Below are positions 28,669 through 37,835 of a stretch of DNA of 38,182 nucleotides, piece by piece. The stretch spans positions 1 through 38,182 of the IMG/VR virus record IMGVR_UViG_3300010994_000002; one strand, 5' to 3'. Under the pieces are notes generated by a model. It ran no database searches. It worked only from the letters and a program-made list of their open reading frames with translations, and had not been told where the DNA came from. How positions within the stretch are numbered: the stretch's first letter is position 1; the number at the start of each line of letters is the position of its first letter. The stretch is from a virus. The translations under genes and the position numbers were made by a program.

Positions 28669-31329
28669 ATGCAAATAGCAGATTTATTTTACAGTGTCAG
28701 AGGCGAAGGCTTTGACCAATTAGAAAGTAAAATAAATAAAACTAGTAAAAAATTAGCCGGTTGGGGTGTCGCTTTTAGTGCTGGTGTTACAACTCCAATA
28801 TTGGCAATGGGAACCGGTATAATTAAAACAACTATGACTTTTGACGAGGAAATGTCAAGGGCTAAAGCTGTAACAGGCGAAACCGGAGAAGGCTTTGACA
28901 CATTGCGAAATCTTGCTTTAGAAATGGGTGCAAGTACTTCAAAAAGTGCTACCGAAGCAGCACAAGCTATTAGTTATATGGGATTAGCCGGTTGGGACTT
29001 AACACAAATACAAGAAGGTTTGGAACCAGTTTTACGTGCCAGTGAAGCGGGCATGATGGACTTAGGGACTACTTCTGATTTAGTAACGGATAGTATGTCG
29101 GCTTTAGGTATTGGAACCGAAGATTTAGGGCGATACTTAGATATTGCCGCCAAAGCACAAAATACAAGTAACCAAAGTATGGAACAATTTTTAAATGCCA
29201 TGGTAACAGCCGGGGGAACTTTTAAAATGTTCAATATACCTTTGGAAGAATCCGGGGCGTTATTGGGTATTTTGGCTAATCGTGGATTTAAAGGAAGCGA
29301 AGCCGGAAATGCTTTAACTTCTGTATTCGCAAATTTAACCAGTGGAACAGGACAAGCCGGTAAAGCTATGAAAAAATTAGGAATAGAAGTATATGACGGT
29401 CAAGGTAAATTTAGAGGAGCAACAACTATATTAAAGGAAATGAATGAAAAATTTGACGGTATGACAGAAGCACAAAGAAATACTTACATACAAATGATAG
29501 GTGGAAAGACAAGGACTAAAGAGCTTAACGCATTATTAAATGGTACTAGTGAAGAATTAGACAATTTAACAGATGGATTATATAACAGTGATGGTGCTTT
29601 ATCTGAAATGGCTAAAACTATGAAAGATAATTTCTCGGGACAGGTAACAAGTCTTTTAAGTAGATTAGAAGGCATAGCAATTTCAATAGGAGATAGGTTG
29701 ACTCCTTATTTAAGACTTGCGGCTGAATGGGTTCAAAAATTAGCAGATTGGTTTTATCAATTGTCAAATCCAATCAAAGATGCAATTATAGTTATTGGAT
29801 TAATTGCGGCGGCTATAGGTCCGCTATTGTTAGGTTTCTCAAGTATTGTTGCTGCTATTGGTTTTGTAGCCGGGGCATTTTCAACGGTGGCGGCTGTAAT
29901 TGGGTCAATTAGTGCACCGGTAGCAATTGCAGTTGTGGCAATAGTCGGAATAGTTACAGCATTAGGGGCTTTATTATTAAGTAGTGAAGAAGTCCGAAAC
30001 GGTATAAAAGAAAAATTTCAAGACATTTGGAATAAAATAAAAGAAGTAGCCGCATGGATAAAAACACATATAGAAGATATTAAAAATGCTTTTAAAGGAT
30101 TGTTACAAGGTTTAACAACCGGAGATTTTTCAACATTTACCGAAGCCATGAAAAACATGGTACCACCAGAAGCCATGGAAAAAATAAATACAATAATTGA
30201 AAAAATAAAAGATTTCCGGGAAAAAGTAATAGAAATAAGGGATAAAATAATTGAATTTGCTAAAAAAGTAAATGAATCATTAGGTATAGTAAAACAAATG
30301 CTTGCGGATACATTTTCCAAATTTGATACAGCTCCAATAATAAAATCTTTTAATCAAATTAAGGAAACCATGGGTCCTGTAATTGAATTATTTAAAATAT
30401 TAGGTGATATAATCCTTGGAGTTGTTGCTGTAGCTATTGGAATTATTATCGGATTATTTAATGGAATTGGAAAAGCTATCGATAATGTAATAGCGGCACT
30501 TTTAAATATAGTTGGTATTTTTACAAGCGTAATAGGGATTATAGTCGGTATAATAACTACTAATAATGATATGATAAATAAATCAATTGATAATTTAATC
30601 GATAATGTAATTGGTCTATTTAAAAATCTTGGTACGGCAATTTTGGACATTGTATCTGGATTTATTGAAGGAATTATTATTTGGTTTCTTTCACTATATG
30701 ATACATTAGTCGGACATTCAATAATCCCTGATTTGGTAAATAGTATTATTAATTGGTTTAAAAGTTTACCAGGGGAAGTTATTTCATATATTACAGCCCT
30801 TGTTAGTCAAGCAGTAACGAAATTTACAGACTTAAAAGATAAGATTGTATCTAAGGTAAAAGAATTAATTAATAAAGTTTTAAATCAATTTGATACTTTA
30901 AAAAATCAAATTGGGTCTAAGTTTGAAGCCATTAAAAACTTTATACAACCTGTAATTGATAGATTTAATGATATAAAAAATGCTATACAGGGCATTATTG
31001 ATAAAATTAAAGCAATAAAATTTCCAAGTGTTCCAGATTGGATTCCGGGGTTTGCTGGTGGCGTTCGTGACTTTGCCGGTGGTTGGGCAATGGTAGGAGA
31101 ACAAGGACCTGAATTAATGTATGTGCCTAAAGGTAGTGATATTTACAGTAATGCACAAAGTAAAAACTTATTAAATAATGCAACACCAAGTAAAATGGTA
31201 ACAAGTAATAACAGACAGGAAAATATTAATTTATATGGTGATATAGTAATTGATGCAAAATCCGTTGAAGAATTTAACGATATAGTTTCTTTATTAAAAG
31301 GTGTAAAACATTATAAAAATACACAATAA
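28669..31329 (+). CDS. Tape measure protein
   Basis: An 886-residue tail length-setting protein. Seen: N-terminal TMP core (TMTFDEEMSRAKAVTGETGEGFDTLRNLALEMG near residues 62-94, FKGSEAGNALTSVFANLTSG near 208-227), hydrophobic segments near residues 370-445 and 575-625 that may form the channel during DNA entry, helical middle, and the C-terminal AGGVRDFAGGWAMVGEQGPELMYVPKGSDIY motif common to these proteins. By the usual rule of about 1.5 angstrom per residue, the tail would be near 130 nm. Confidence 0.92.
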   Translation: MQIADLFYSVRGEGFDQLESKINKTSKKLAGWGVAFSAGVTTPILAMGTGIIKTTMTFDEEMSRAKAVTGETGEGFDTLRNLALEMGASTSKSATEAAQAISYMGLAGWDLTQIQEGLEPVLRASEAGMMDLGTTSDLVTDSMSALGIGTEDLGRYLDIAAKAQNTSNQSMEQFLNAMVTAGGTFKMFNIPLEESGALLGILANRGFKGSEAGNALTSVFANLTSGTGQAGKAMKKLGIEVYDGQGKFRGATTILKEMNEKFDGMTEAQRNTYIQMIGGKTRTKELNALLNGTSEELDNLTDGLYNSDGALSEMAKTMKDNFSGQVTSLLSRLEGIAISIGDRLTPYLRLAAEWVQKLADWFYQLSNPIKDAIIVIGLIAAAIGPLLLGFSSIVAAIGFVAGAFSTVAAVIGSISAPVAIAVVAIVGIVTALGALLLSSEEVRNGIKEKFQDIWNKIKEVAAWIKTHIEDIKNAFKGLLQGLTTGDFSTFTEAMKNMVPPEAMEKINTIIEKIKDFREKVIEIRDKIIEFAKKVNESLGIVKQMLADTFSKFDTAPIIKSFNQIKETMGPVIELFKILGDIILGVVAVAIGIIIGLFNGIGKAIDNVIAALLNIVGIFTSVIGIIVGIITTNNDMINKSIDNLIDNVIGLFKNLGTAILDIVSGFIEGIIIWFLSLYDTLVGHSIIPDLVNSIINWFKSLPGEVISYITALVSQAVTKFTDLKDKIVSKVKELINKVLNQFDTLKNQIGSKFEAIKNFIQPVIDRFNDIKNAIQGIIDKIKAIKFPSVPDWIPGFAGGVRDFAGGWAMVGEQGPELMYVPKGSDIYSNAQSKNLLNNATPSKMVTSNNRQENINLYGDIVIDAKSVEEFNDIVSLLKGVKHYKNTQ

Positions 31330-31349
31330 TTAAAAAAGGAAGTGATTAA

Positions 31350-34190
31350 ATGGGATGGTATTATTCAAATGGTGGGGGTACTGGCTATTCATGGTCGGGA
31401 AATAATACTTATAATCAACATTGTGCCTTAGTATCTGGATTGACTCCAGATACAGCCATTATAAAAATATATGTAAAAGCTGCAGGATATAACACCGGCA
31501 CAGTATCTACAAGATTGGCATGTTGGAATGTTGGTGGAAGTGCCATAGCACAGTCAAGCACTTTTAGTATGGCTGACGGCAACGAATCTACACAGTATAA
31601 CTATGAAAAATCGGTTAGTACTCCTTATGTAATAAGTGGTACAAGTATTTGGGTTGGACTATATCGTAGTCCGTCTGAATCTCATATTATGGAAACTACG
31701 AGTGGAAGCGGGAACGGATATAGAAAAACTAATATTTCAAGTTTTCCATCGATTGCATCAATGTCTGGATATAATACAGATAGCAATGATGAACCATATG
31801 TAGGTGTATTTATGATCGAGGCACCGTCTGCACCTAATAGCTTGCAAGTGACAAGAAATTCTGATGCAAGCCAGACATTGCAATGGAACCGTACGGCTTC
31901 GGAAGATGATCCGTATTATAATCAATACCTGGAACGTTGGGATACCTATTCTCAATCATGGTCAGTAATTTATACTAATACGGCTGATTATACAACCGCT
32001 GGTACAAATAGTTATACAGATACAACAACAGTGGCAAATAGACAATATCGTTATCGTGTAAGAGCCTGGAATAATGCGGGATATAGTAGTTATTCAAGTA
32101 CAGTTTATATTCACACAACTCCGGCAAAGCCTACAAATGTAGTAGCCACAAGAATTGGAAGTAATGTAGAAATTACGTGGACTGATAATTCATACTATGA
32201 AGACATATTTAGAATACAAAGAAGAGAATCATTAGATAGTGGAGAAACGTGGGAAGCTTGGGAAGACTTGACTACTGAAACGGGAGGAACAACAGAAACA
32301 ACGGATACAAATCCTTATACATATGGACAATATAGAGTACAAGCCGAAGAAGGAACATATCAAAGCCCGACTTTATTATCAGGATACACAGAATCAAACG
32401 AAGTTGTAACACTATCGACACCAGATGCACCAACTGGTTTAAGTCCTAATGGTGGAGCAGTATTTGATGCAGACGAAGCAAAAATTTTTATGTGGAACCA
32501 TAATCCTACAGATCAAACAGATCAAACAAAATTTAGTTTAACTTATAAAATAAGTGGTGGAAGTTATCCAGGTACAGATCCTTATGATGAAGAAGTAAGC
32601 ACCGACGAATTTGTAGAAATAGCAGCAGAAACATTTACAAATGGCAATGATTATGTATGGAAATGTAAAACTTGGGGAGAATATGCGACGGGATCGGCTT
32701 ATTCAGATGAGGCGACTTTTAAATGTATAAGTCGTCCAGTTGGTACAATTTTTGATCCTTCGGTTAGTAATTACGCCTATAGTGAATTAACGGTCCAGTG
32801 GACATATACACAGGCAGAATCAGAAGATCAAAAAACATATTTATGTAAATTATATGATAGTGAGGATGCATTACTTGAAAGCATACAGACTAGTCAAGTT
32901 GTCACTAATGGTAATACTGGGAGCTGTACTTTTAATACTACTTTGGAAAATGAAACAACTTATACAGTCACTTTACAAGTACAAGAGGATAATGGATTGT
33001 GGAGTGCAGAAACCGAACAAGAATTTACAACCGAATTTTTAGAACCTATGCAACCAAGCTTAGCCTTAACATTAAACGTAGAATCTGGAAGCATAGATAT
33101 TGATATTGTAAACCCAGATGTTGTCACTGAATATACAGAAGAAAGTACACAGGATACTTATATAGATTCTGATAATTCAGGAACCAATTATAATGACAAT
33201 GGGCAATTGCAGCTTGAAGATGATACAGCCGGTGGGACCACATTAAAAAGAATACTTTTAGATTTTGATTTAAGTTTCTTTGTTGGTAAGACTATTGTAA
33301 GTGCTCAATTAAATTTATATAGAAAAACAACTTTAACACCGGGTATTGATTCAGCGATTAATTATATAAAAAGTAGTTGGGACGAAACAACAGTTACACA
33401 TGGAACCGTGCCAACACTTGACACAACAGATTATGACGATCATACACACGCGGCGGGTGATACTGAATCATGGGATATAACAAGCCTTGTAGAAGATATA
33501 GCAGATGAAACAATAACCGACTTTGAAGGCTTGGCAATAGTTGCTACCACAACAGACGGAAGTGTTGACGAATTTTACGATAGTACTATTACAGACAATG
33601 AACCAGAATTATTAATTGAAATTTCGCCTTTAAATGCAGAAACCGACCACAACGTATTATATAGAAGTATAAATAACGGGACTTGGGAAATTGTTGAAGA
33701 TAATATACCAAAAAATACTACAGTAACCGACTATATACCAAGCATCGGTGGCAATAATAATTATTATGTACAGGCTGTAAGTGATACCCCAAGTACAAAT
33801 AATAGTGATGAATCAGACCTTGATGTCATATTGACAGGAATGTTTTTTGTAAATGGAGGCAATGGATTTGAAAACTATGTTAGGTTGGTTGGAGATATCT
33901 CCATTAGTGAATCAATCAACAGAAACGAAATAATAAAACAATTTGCAGGTCGTACTTATCCAGTTAAATATCAAGGTAATAGTAAAGTACAACAATTGGC
34001 ATTTTCTGCAGATTGTCCCATTACTAAATATGACGATTTAAAAGAAATAATAGAAAGTGTTGGAGATATATTTTACAGGGATTGGCGTGGACGTTGGTTT
34101 TATGCTGTATTATCTGGTGCAAAATTTGATAAAAAAGATAATTTAGCTTATCAATTTAGTTGTACTATTACAAGATTAGAAAGTATTTAA
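31350..34190 (+). CDS. Tail fibre/distal tail protein with Fn3 and DNRLRE-like domains
   Basis: A 946-residue protein. Residues 1-155 are a beta-rich N-terminal domain. Fibronectin type III-like units start near 156 (APSAPNSLQVTR), 256 (KPTNVVATR), 357 (DAPTGLSPNGG) and 460. A DNRLRE-like domain spans about 592-760 (SSWDETTVTHGTVP and DNEPELLIEI). A further Fn3-like unit leads to the C-terminal 115 residues (VRLVGDISISESINRNEIIKQF...WRGRWFYAVLSGAKFDKKD), which resemble the distal tail attachment domains of other clostridial phages. Probably binds host surface glycans. Start ATG 31350 behind AAAAGGAAGTG. Confidence 0.8.
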   Translation: MGWYYSNGGGTGYSWSGNNTYNQHCALVSGLTPDTAIIKIYVKAAGYNTGTVSTRLACWNVGGSAIAQSSTFSMADGNESTQYNYEKSVSTPYVISGTSIWVGLYRSPSESHIMETTSGSGNGYRKTNISSFPSIASMSGYNTDSNDEPYVGVFMIEAPSAPNSLQVTRNSDASQTLQWNRTASEDDPYYNQYLERWDTYSQSWSVIYTNTADYTTAGTNSYTDTTTVANRQYRYRVRAWNNAGYSSYSSTVYIHTTPAKPTNVVATRIGSNVEITWTDNSYYEDIFRIQRRESLDSGETWEAWEDLTTETGGTTETTDTNPYTYGQYRVQAEEGTYQSPTLLSGYTESNEVVTLSTPDAPTGLSPNGGAVFDADEAKIFMWNHNPTDQTDQTKFSLTYKISGGSYPGTDPYDEEVSTDEFVEIAAETFTNGNDYVWKCKTWGEYATGSAYSDEATFKCISRPVGTIFDPSVSNYAYSELTVQWTYTQAESEDQKTYLCKLYDSEDALLESIQTSQVVTNGNTGSCTFNTTLENETTYTVTLQVQEDNGLWSAETEQEFTTEFLEPMQPSLALTLNVESGSIDIDIVNPDVVTEYTEESTQDTYIDSDNSGTNYNDNGQLQLEDDTAGGTTLKRILLDFDLSFFVGKTIVSAQLNLYRKTTLTPGIDSAINYIKSSWDETTVTHGTVPTLDTTDYDDHTHAAGDTESWDITSLVEDIADETITDFEGLAIVATTTDGSVDEFYDSTITDNEPELLIEISPLNAETDHNVLYRSINNGTWEIVEDNIPKNTTVTDYIPSIGGNNNYYVQAVSDTPSTNNSDESDLDVILTGMFFVNGGNGFENYVRLVGDISISESINRNEIIKQFAGRTYPVKYQGNSKVQQLAFSADCPITKYDDLKEIIESVGDIFYRDWRGRWFYAVLSGAKFDKKDNLAYQFSCTITRLESI

Positions 34191-34203
34191 AGGTGGTGAT
34201 AAT

Positions 34204-35304
34204 GTGAGCACAATATTTGATAATGGCGGACAAGAATTTTTTACATATGAACTATTAACTTTATCAGGTGGTGTATATAAACATAGCCAATGGATAAGTG
34301 ACTATGTTGAAAGTGCTGGTATTGAAATTGATTTTGATAGGTCCATTGTAACAAGTGCTAAATTTCAACTAAAAGATATATCAGATATTAATTATCTATC
34401 TGACTTAATAAAGCCATGGTATAATTTCGTGGCTAATGGAACAACTTATCCAATTCCTTTAGGGCATTATATGCTATTATCTCCACAAAAACAAAGTGAC
34501 GGTAATTTAGTATCAAGAAATATAGACGGATATGATCTATTAAAAGCATTAGATCAAGATAAAACAATTGTAAGTAAAAGTTTTGCCAGTGGTGTAAATG
34601 TAGTCGAAACAATCGAAGGTTTACTTGATGATGTTGGAACTTGGGTAAATTATAACATAGAACCAAGTGACGAAACATTAAGCGAAGATGTAAGTTATGA
34701 ACTTGGGAAAAGTACTTTATATATTATAAATTCTTTGCTTAATATGATAAATTATTATCCATTATGGGTAAATGGTAATGGCATTTATAAAGGGGTGCCA
34801 TGGACTGCTACTCCTAATATTGCACATGAATTTATCGATAATAATTTATCTTTATACGAAGAAGATATAAGCCTAGATGTTGATTATAGTGAAATATATA
34901 ATAGAGTCGTAATAATTAATAATCAATTAGAAGAAAATACTGAGCCATTATATAAAGTTTGGACCATGGAAAACGAAGGATTAGCCACTCATCCATTTAG
35001 TTATACTAATATAGGACGATATGTGACGAAAATATTCGAATCAGAGGCAACAAGCCAAAGTTATGTTGATTTACGGGCACGTAGAGAGCTAAGAAAAATG
35101 CTAGAAATAGAAGAGTCCGTTAATTACAAACATGCGTTTGTTACTTCCAGATTAGACGACGGTATACCTTGGCAAGGCGATGCATATAAATTTAAAAATG
35201 AATTATTAGGACTTGATTATACATATAAAATAGTCAAACAATCTTATAATTTAGAACCTGGTGTAACTGTAAAATCTGATATAAAGAGGGTGAAATTGAC
35301 ATGA
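34204..35304 (+). CDS. Baseplate hub / minor tail protein
   Basis: A 366-residue protein from GTG 34204 behind AAAGGTGGTG. The N-terminal part (IEIDFDRSIVTSAKFQLKD), IPLGHYMLLSPQ near residue 87, the DGYDLLKALDQDK segment near 110 and the C-terminal YVDLRARRELRKMLEIEESV resemble gp27/gp44-like hubs of Firmicutes siphophages, which form the ring at the tail tip. No protease or lysin domain is seen. Overlaps the next gene by four bases. Confidence 0.7.
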   Translation: MSTIFDNGGQEFFTYELLTLSGGVYKHSQWISDYVESAGIEIDFDRSIVTSAKFQLKDISDINYLSDLIKPWYNFVANGTTYPIPLGHYMLLSPQKQSDGNLVSRNIDGYDLLKALDQDKTIVSKSFASGVNVVETIEGLLDDVGTWVNYNIEPSDETLSEDVSYELGKSTLYIINSLLNMINYYPLWVNGNGIYKGVPWTATPNIAHEFIDNNLSLYEEDISLDVDYSEIYNRVVIINNQLEENTEPLYKVWTMENEGLATHPFSYTNIGRYVTKIFESEATSQSYVDLRARRELRKMLEIEESVNYKHAFVTSRLDDGIPWQGDAYKFKNELLGLDYTYKIVKQSYNLEPGVTVKSDIKRVKLT

Positions 35305-35960
35305 TGAAAGATTTGTTAGCAAACATTGTAAATAAAAAAGATGGTGAAAATCAATCATTATATACGGGTATAGTTTCGAGCGTCAATCCCTTAGAAGTAA
35401 AATTTTATCCTGGTGATGATGCTATTAGTGTAATAGCTACAAATGGATTACCGGGCTTAATTGTTGGCTCGAATGTATTAATGGTTAAATATTTAAACAA
35501 ATTTATTATTACGAATGTAATTGGAAATGATTCATTGCACAAATGTATTCTTGATAATACATCAACACAATCAATTCCAACAGCAACTGAAACGTCCGTC
35601 GAATTTGGATCTGGAACTGAGGAATACGATCCATTAAATATGCATGATACAACCACAAATAATGATAGAATTACAATCCTAAAAGATGGGATATACAGTT
35701 GTACAGCTGGCTGTTCATTTGCCGCAAACTCAACAGGAATAAGAATTACATACATAAAAGTAAACGATCCAGATAATACACAAGCATGTTTAAGATATCC
35801 AGTTGATAGTGGTGGACATTGGCGGGGAACCTTATCAAGAACATTAGTTTTATCAAAAGATGATTATGTAATGTTCAGGGTATATCAAAGTTCTGGCGGA
35901 AATTTAAATATTGGTGGGACCAATGTATATAAAAGTTTTTTCAGTGTCGTAAAAATTTAA
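35301..35960 (+). CDS. Tail-tip protein with beta-barrel and C1q/TNF-like domain
   Basis: A 219-residue protein. Residues 20-75 look like a small beta barrel (SVNPLEVKFYPGDDAISV...NVLMVKYLNKFIITNVIG), as in baseplate tip proteins. Residues 85-219 resemble a C1q/TNF-type jelly roll (FGSGTEEYDPLNMHD, ILKDGIYSCTAGCSFA, LVLSKDDYVMFRVYQSSGG). It may trimerise and be the receptor-binding tip. Last gene of the late operon; start ATG 35301 overlaps the hub stop. Confidence 0.7.
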   Translation: MMKDLLANIVNKKDGENQSLYTGIVSSVNPLEVKFYPGDDAISVIATNGLPGLIVGSNVLMVKYLNKFIITNVIGNDSLHKCILDNTSTQSIPTATETSVEFGSGTEEYDPLNMHDTTTNNDRITILKDGIYSCTAGCSFAANSTGIRITYIKVNDPDNTQACLRYPVDSGGHWRGTLSRTLVLSKDDYVMFRVYQSSGGNLNIGGTNVYKSFFSVVKI

Positions 35961-35974
35961 TAATCTAGCAAAAA

Positions 35975-36180
35975 AAATGAACTATTTGCTAGGTTCATTT
36001 TCTTGCTAGGTTTAATTCTTTGCTAGGTTTAATTTTTTCTTGCTAGGTTTAATTCTTTGCTAGGTTCATTTTTTTGCTAGGTTTAATTTTTTTGCTAGGT
36101 TTAATTTCTTTGCTAGGTGCAATAAATTGCATCTAGCAAGGATTTTATATTTGCTAAATCTAGCAAATGAACCTAGCAAA
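35975..36180. repeat. Iteron-like array of TTGCTAGG repeats at the convergent junction
   Basis: Eight direct copies of TTGCTAGGTTYA start at 35986, 36003, 36020, 36040, 36057, 36074, 36092 and 36110, with spacings of 17, 17, 20, 17, 17, 18 and 18 bases and T-rich filler. Inverted copies (CTAGCAA) flank the array at 35975, 36133, 36160 and 36173. An inner palindrome GCAATAAATTGC lies at 36119-36130. No ORF is present. The array lies where rightward late and leftward transcription meet. Terminator array, replication iterons and centromere-like site are all possible. Confidence 0.85.
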
Positions 36181-36183
36181 AAA

Positions 36184-36519
36184 TTATCTAATCTGATAAA
36201 ATTCTTCGCCATTTTGATATAAAAGTCCGTTTATATCACATAACCTTTGGATAGGTCTAAATTGTACATATGGCACTAAGTCCTTAGTTTTATATGTCTC
36301 GAAAATATTTTCCCCTGTTTGGATATATTCCTCAATCACGGCATATCCAAAATCATAATTTTTTTCTATAATTACATATTTATGTTTTTTAAGACATTCG
36401 AATTCACTTTCTAAGAATCCAATATCAGAATCAGCAATTAATAATTCTGGATTTTCTTTGTAGGAATCATTAAGTGATTCCCTATAACTAACATGCCAGT
36501 AAATTTTCTCCCTTAACAT
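36184..36519 (-). CDS. Hypothetical protein, 111 residues
   Basis: Not recognised. Last gene of the leftward operon. Acidic and aromatic-rich (YVIIEKNYDFGYAVIEEYIQTGENIFETY). Its start ATG 36519 overlaps the AbrB-like stop by seven bases, with AAGGAGG upstream inside that gene. It ends a few bases from the repeat array. Confidence 0.65.
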   Translation of the reverse strand: MLREKIYWHVSYRESLNDSYKENPELLIADSDIGFLESEFECLKKHKYVIIEKNYDFGYAVIEEYIQTGENIFETYKTKDLVPYVQFRPIQRLCDINGLLYQNGEEFYQIR

Positions 36520-36692
36520 TTTACAGCCTCCTTAAATTCTGTTTTTTTAATAATAATTTCGTTGTCAGTTTCAGTAATAGTCAGATAATCACCGCGTTGA
36601 ATTCCTTTGTTTTTTGCGAAATCAATTGGAATATTAAAAATTAAACTATTACTGCCTTTTTTAGAATATACTTTTCTTAAAATCCCTTTCAT
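36513..36692 (-). CDS. AbrB-like small DNA-binding protein (second of two)
   Basis: A 59-residue protein with the SpoVT/AbrB-like pattern: ILRKVYSKKGSNSLIFNIPIDFAKNKGIQRGDYLTI, then EIIIKKT. It matches the layout of the protein at 1565-1735 (basic strand, N/V-x-I-P turn, helix, G-D-x-L-x-I strand), though identity is low. Start 36692 lies behind AGGAGGTGAT. It has its own promoter at 36714-36742. A pair of such regulators, each close to a TTGACTA-type promoter, suggests a regulatory circuit. Confidence 0.7.
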   Translation of the reverse strand: MKGILRKVYSKKGSNSLIFNIPIDFAKNKGIQRGDYLTITETDNEIIIKKTEFKEAVKC

Positions 36693-36713
36693 TAAATATC
36701 ACCTCCTGCATAA

Positions 36714-36742
36714 ATTATACATTAATTAATACATGTAGTCAA
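36714..36742 (-). promoter_or_regulatory. Internal leftward promoter for the second AbrB-like gene
   Basis: On the minus strand TTGACT (36742-36737), 17 bases, TATAAT (36719-36714). It overlaps the 3' end of the nuclease gene. The DNA around its -35 (TAGTCAAGGAACAT on the plus strand) is the same word as the leader box of the rightward promoters, but here it forms the -35. Confidence 0.75.
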
Positions 36743-37042
36743 GGAACATAAGTCAAGTGCCTGTTCAACATTATAAACTATACCTGCATTAAAACCATTT
36801 TTTTTCATTTGTTCGATGAAATTTTTTTGTGCTTTTGATGGTTTACCGCCCGGCTTTTTTACTTCAATAAAGACGGTTTTCCCGTCTTTAAGTGCTAGCA
36901 GATCAGAAAAGCCAGGAGGTAAACCGGTGTCAAAAAAACGTCCGTCGGCAAGTTTTACCTTGCCAACATTTGTCCTAAAAGTTGTCCAACCAATTTTTGA
37001 TAATTCTAATCTAATTTTATTTTGTAAATCATGTTCAATCAA
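36722..37042 (-). CDS. VRR-NUC domain nuclease
   Basis: A stand-alone VRR-NUC nuclease of about 106 residues, a PD-(D/E)XK-fold enzyme expected to act on branched DNA. Seen: E near residue 3 (IEHDLQ), GLPPGFSDLLALKDGKTVFIEVKKPGGKPSKAQKNFI with the catalytic D...E-V-K triad, and the conserved Q of KAQ. The start is probably TTG 37042 behind GTGAGG; GTG 37057 is an alternative but lies in the previous gene. Part of the leftward operon, upstream of the AbrB-like gene and in the same unit as the helicase. Confidence 0.88.
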   Translation of the reverse strand: MIEHDLQNKIRLELSKIGWTTFRTNVGKVKLADGRFFDTGLPPGFSDLLALKDGKTVFIEVKKPGGKPSKAQKNFIEQMKKNGFNAGIVYNVEQALDLCSLTTCIN

Positions 37043-37043
37043 T

Positions 37044-37225
37044 TTAATTTTCCTCACTTTCAGATTCTAATATTATTTGTTTTATACCAACAAAACAAAA
37101 GCAAACATCTTCATCAGAATTACATTCTACTCCATTACACAAATTACATATATTTTTTTCATTGTTAATTTCTTCAATAGAATTATAAACACTATCATTT
37201 TTTAATATTATTCTAAATTTCATAA
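37044..37225 (-). CDS. Small Cys-rich protein with a frameshift at A8
   Basis: From ATG 37225 the frame reads MKFRIILKK and then runs off into a nonsense frame at an A8 run (complement of 37198-37205). In the -1 frame translation continues as NDSVYNSIEEINNEKNICNLCNGVECNSDEDVCFCFVG to TAA 37044-37046, clearly protein-like with five Cys. No start codon lies in that frame before an upstream TAG. Either -1 slippage on A_AAA_AAA, a real inactivating indel, or a homopolymer error explains this. About 60 residues if joined. Confidence 0.5.
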
Positions 37226-37226
37226 T

Positions 37227-37427
37227 TTAATTTTCCTCCAATTCTTGCAATTCTCTAATTGCATATTCGCGATTGATTAGATTATTTTTATATGCTTCCA
37301 TTACACCTGATCTTGTCTCATCTCCATATACAGCATGGTATTGAGATAGCATATAATCAAATAATCTAATCATATTTTTTAGTCTTCTTTTTTCTTTTAA
37401 TATCCATATCTTTCTTATATTTGACAT
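37227..37427 (-). CDS. Hypothetical basic protein, 66 residues
   Basis: Not recognised. The basic N-terminal half (NIRKIWILKEKRRLKNMIRLFDYML) and acidic end suggest a small helical nucleic-acid-associated protein. Its start abuts the stop of the previous gene in the leftward operon and its stop abuts the next. Confidence 0.6.
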   Translation of the reverse strand: MSNIRKIWILKEKRRLKNMIRLFDYMLSQYHAVYGDETRSGVMEAYKNNLINREYAIRELQELEEN

Positions 37428-37835
37428 TTAATTCACCTCACTTTTTACTTTATTGATTTTCGTGTAATAAGGTTTACACAATTTTATTACTTTCTCTGTA
37501 GTTTCTTTATCAAAATACCCTATATGAGTATCATTGATATTAATTTTTAGTTGTTCGCTTAACCATTTATAAGCAATGGTACGCGAATTGCTAAATCCTT
37601 TCTTTTCCCTATGTTTCCATAGGGTGTCAAAATACAGGTGGGCTGTAATTTTTAGTTTTCTTAATTCCTCATTTGCCAACCGTCCAAGTGGTTTTAATGT
37701 TTTCTTATGTGTCCCCACATAAGAATTACAACTTGGATAATTTTCACAGACATATACATAACCATAATCATCACGGTAAATTTCAAATGATGACTTAAGG
37801 AGAGCCTCACCGCCGCAATATGGACATCTTAACAT
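37428..37835 (-). CDS. DUF3268 zinc-finger protein
   Basis: A 135-residue protein: CPYCGGEALL at residues 4-13, YVCENYPSCNSYVGTHKKTLKPLGRLAN near 29-55, then AHLYFDTLWKHREK and YKWLSEQLKININDTHIGYFD, matching the zinc-finger-containing DUF3268 family found in many phages. Cys pairs at 4/7 and 30/36 make the zinc site. Its role is not established; linkage to helicase and nuclease suggests DNA metabolism. Confidence 0.85.
   Translation of the reverse strand: MLRCPYCGGEALLKSSFEIYRDDYGYVYVCENYPSCNSYVGTHKKTLKPLGRLANEELRKLKITAHLYFDTLWKHREKKGFSNSRTIAYKWLSEQLKININDTHIGYFDKETTEKVIKLCKPYYTKINKVKSEVN

Noticed and set aside
35986-36130. CRISPR array
   Set aside because: The repeats are only about 12 bases with 5-8 base T-rich filler instead of unique spacers, and no Cas genes are present.
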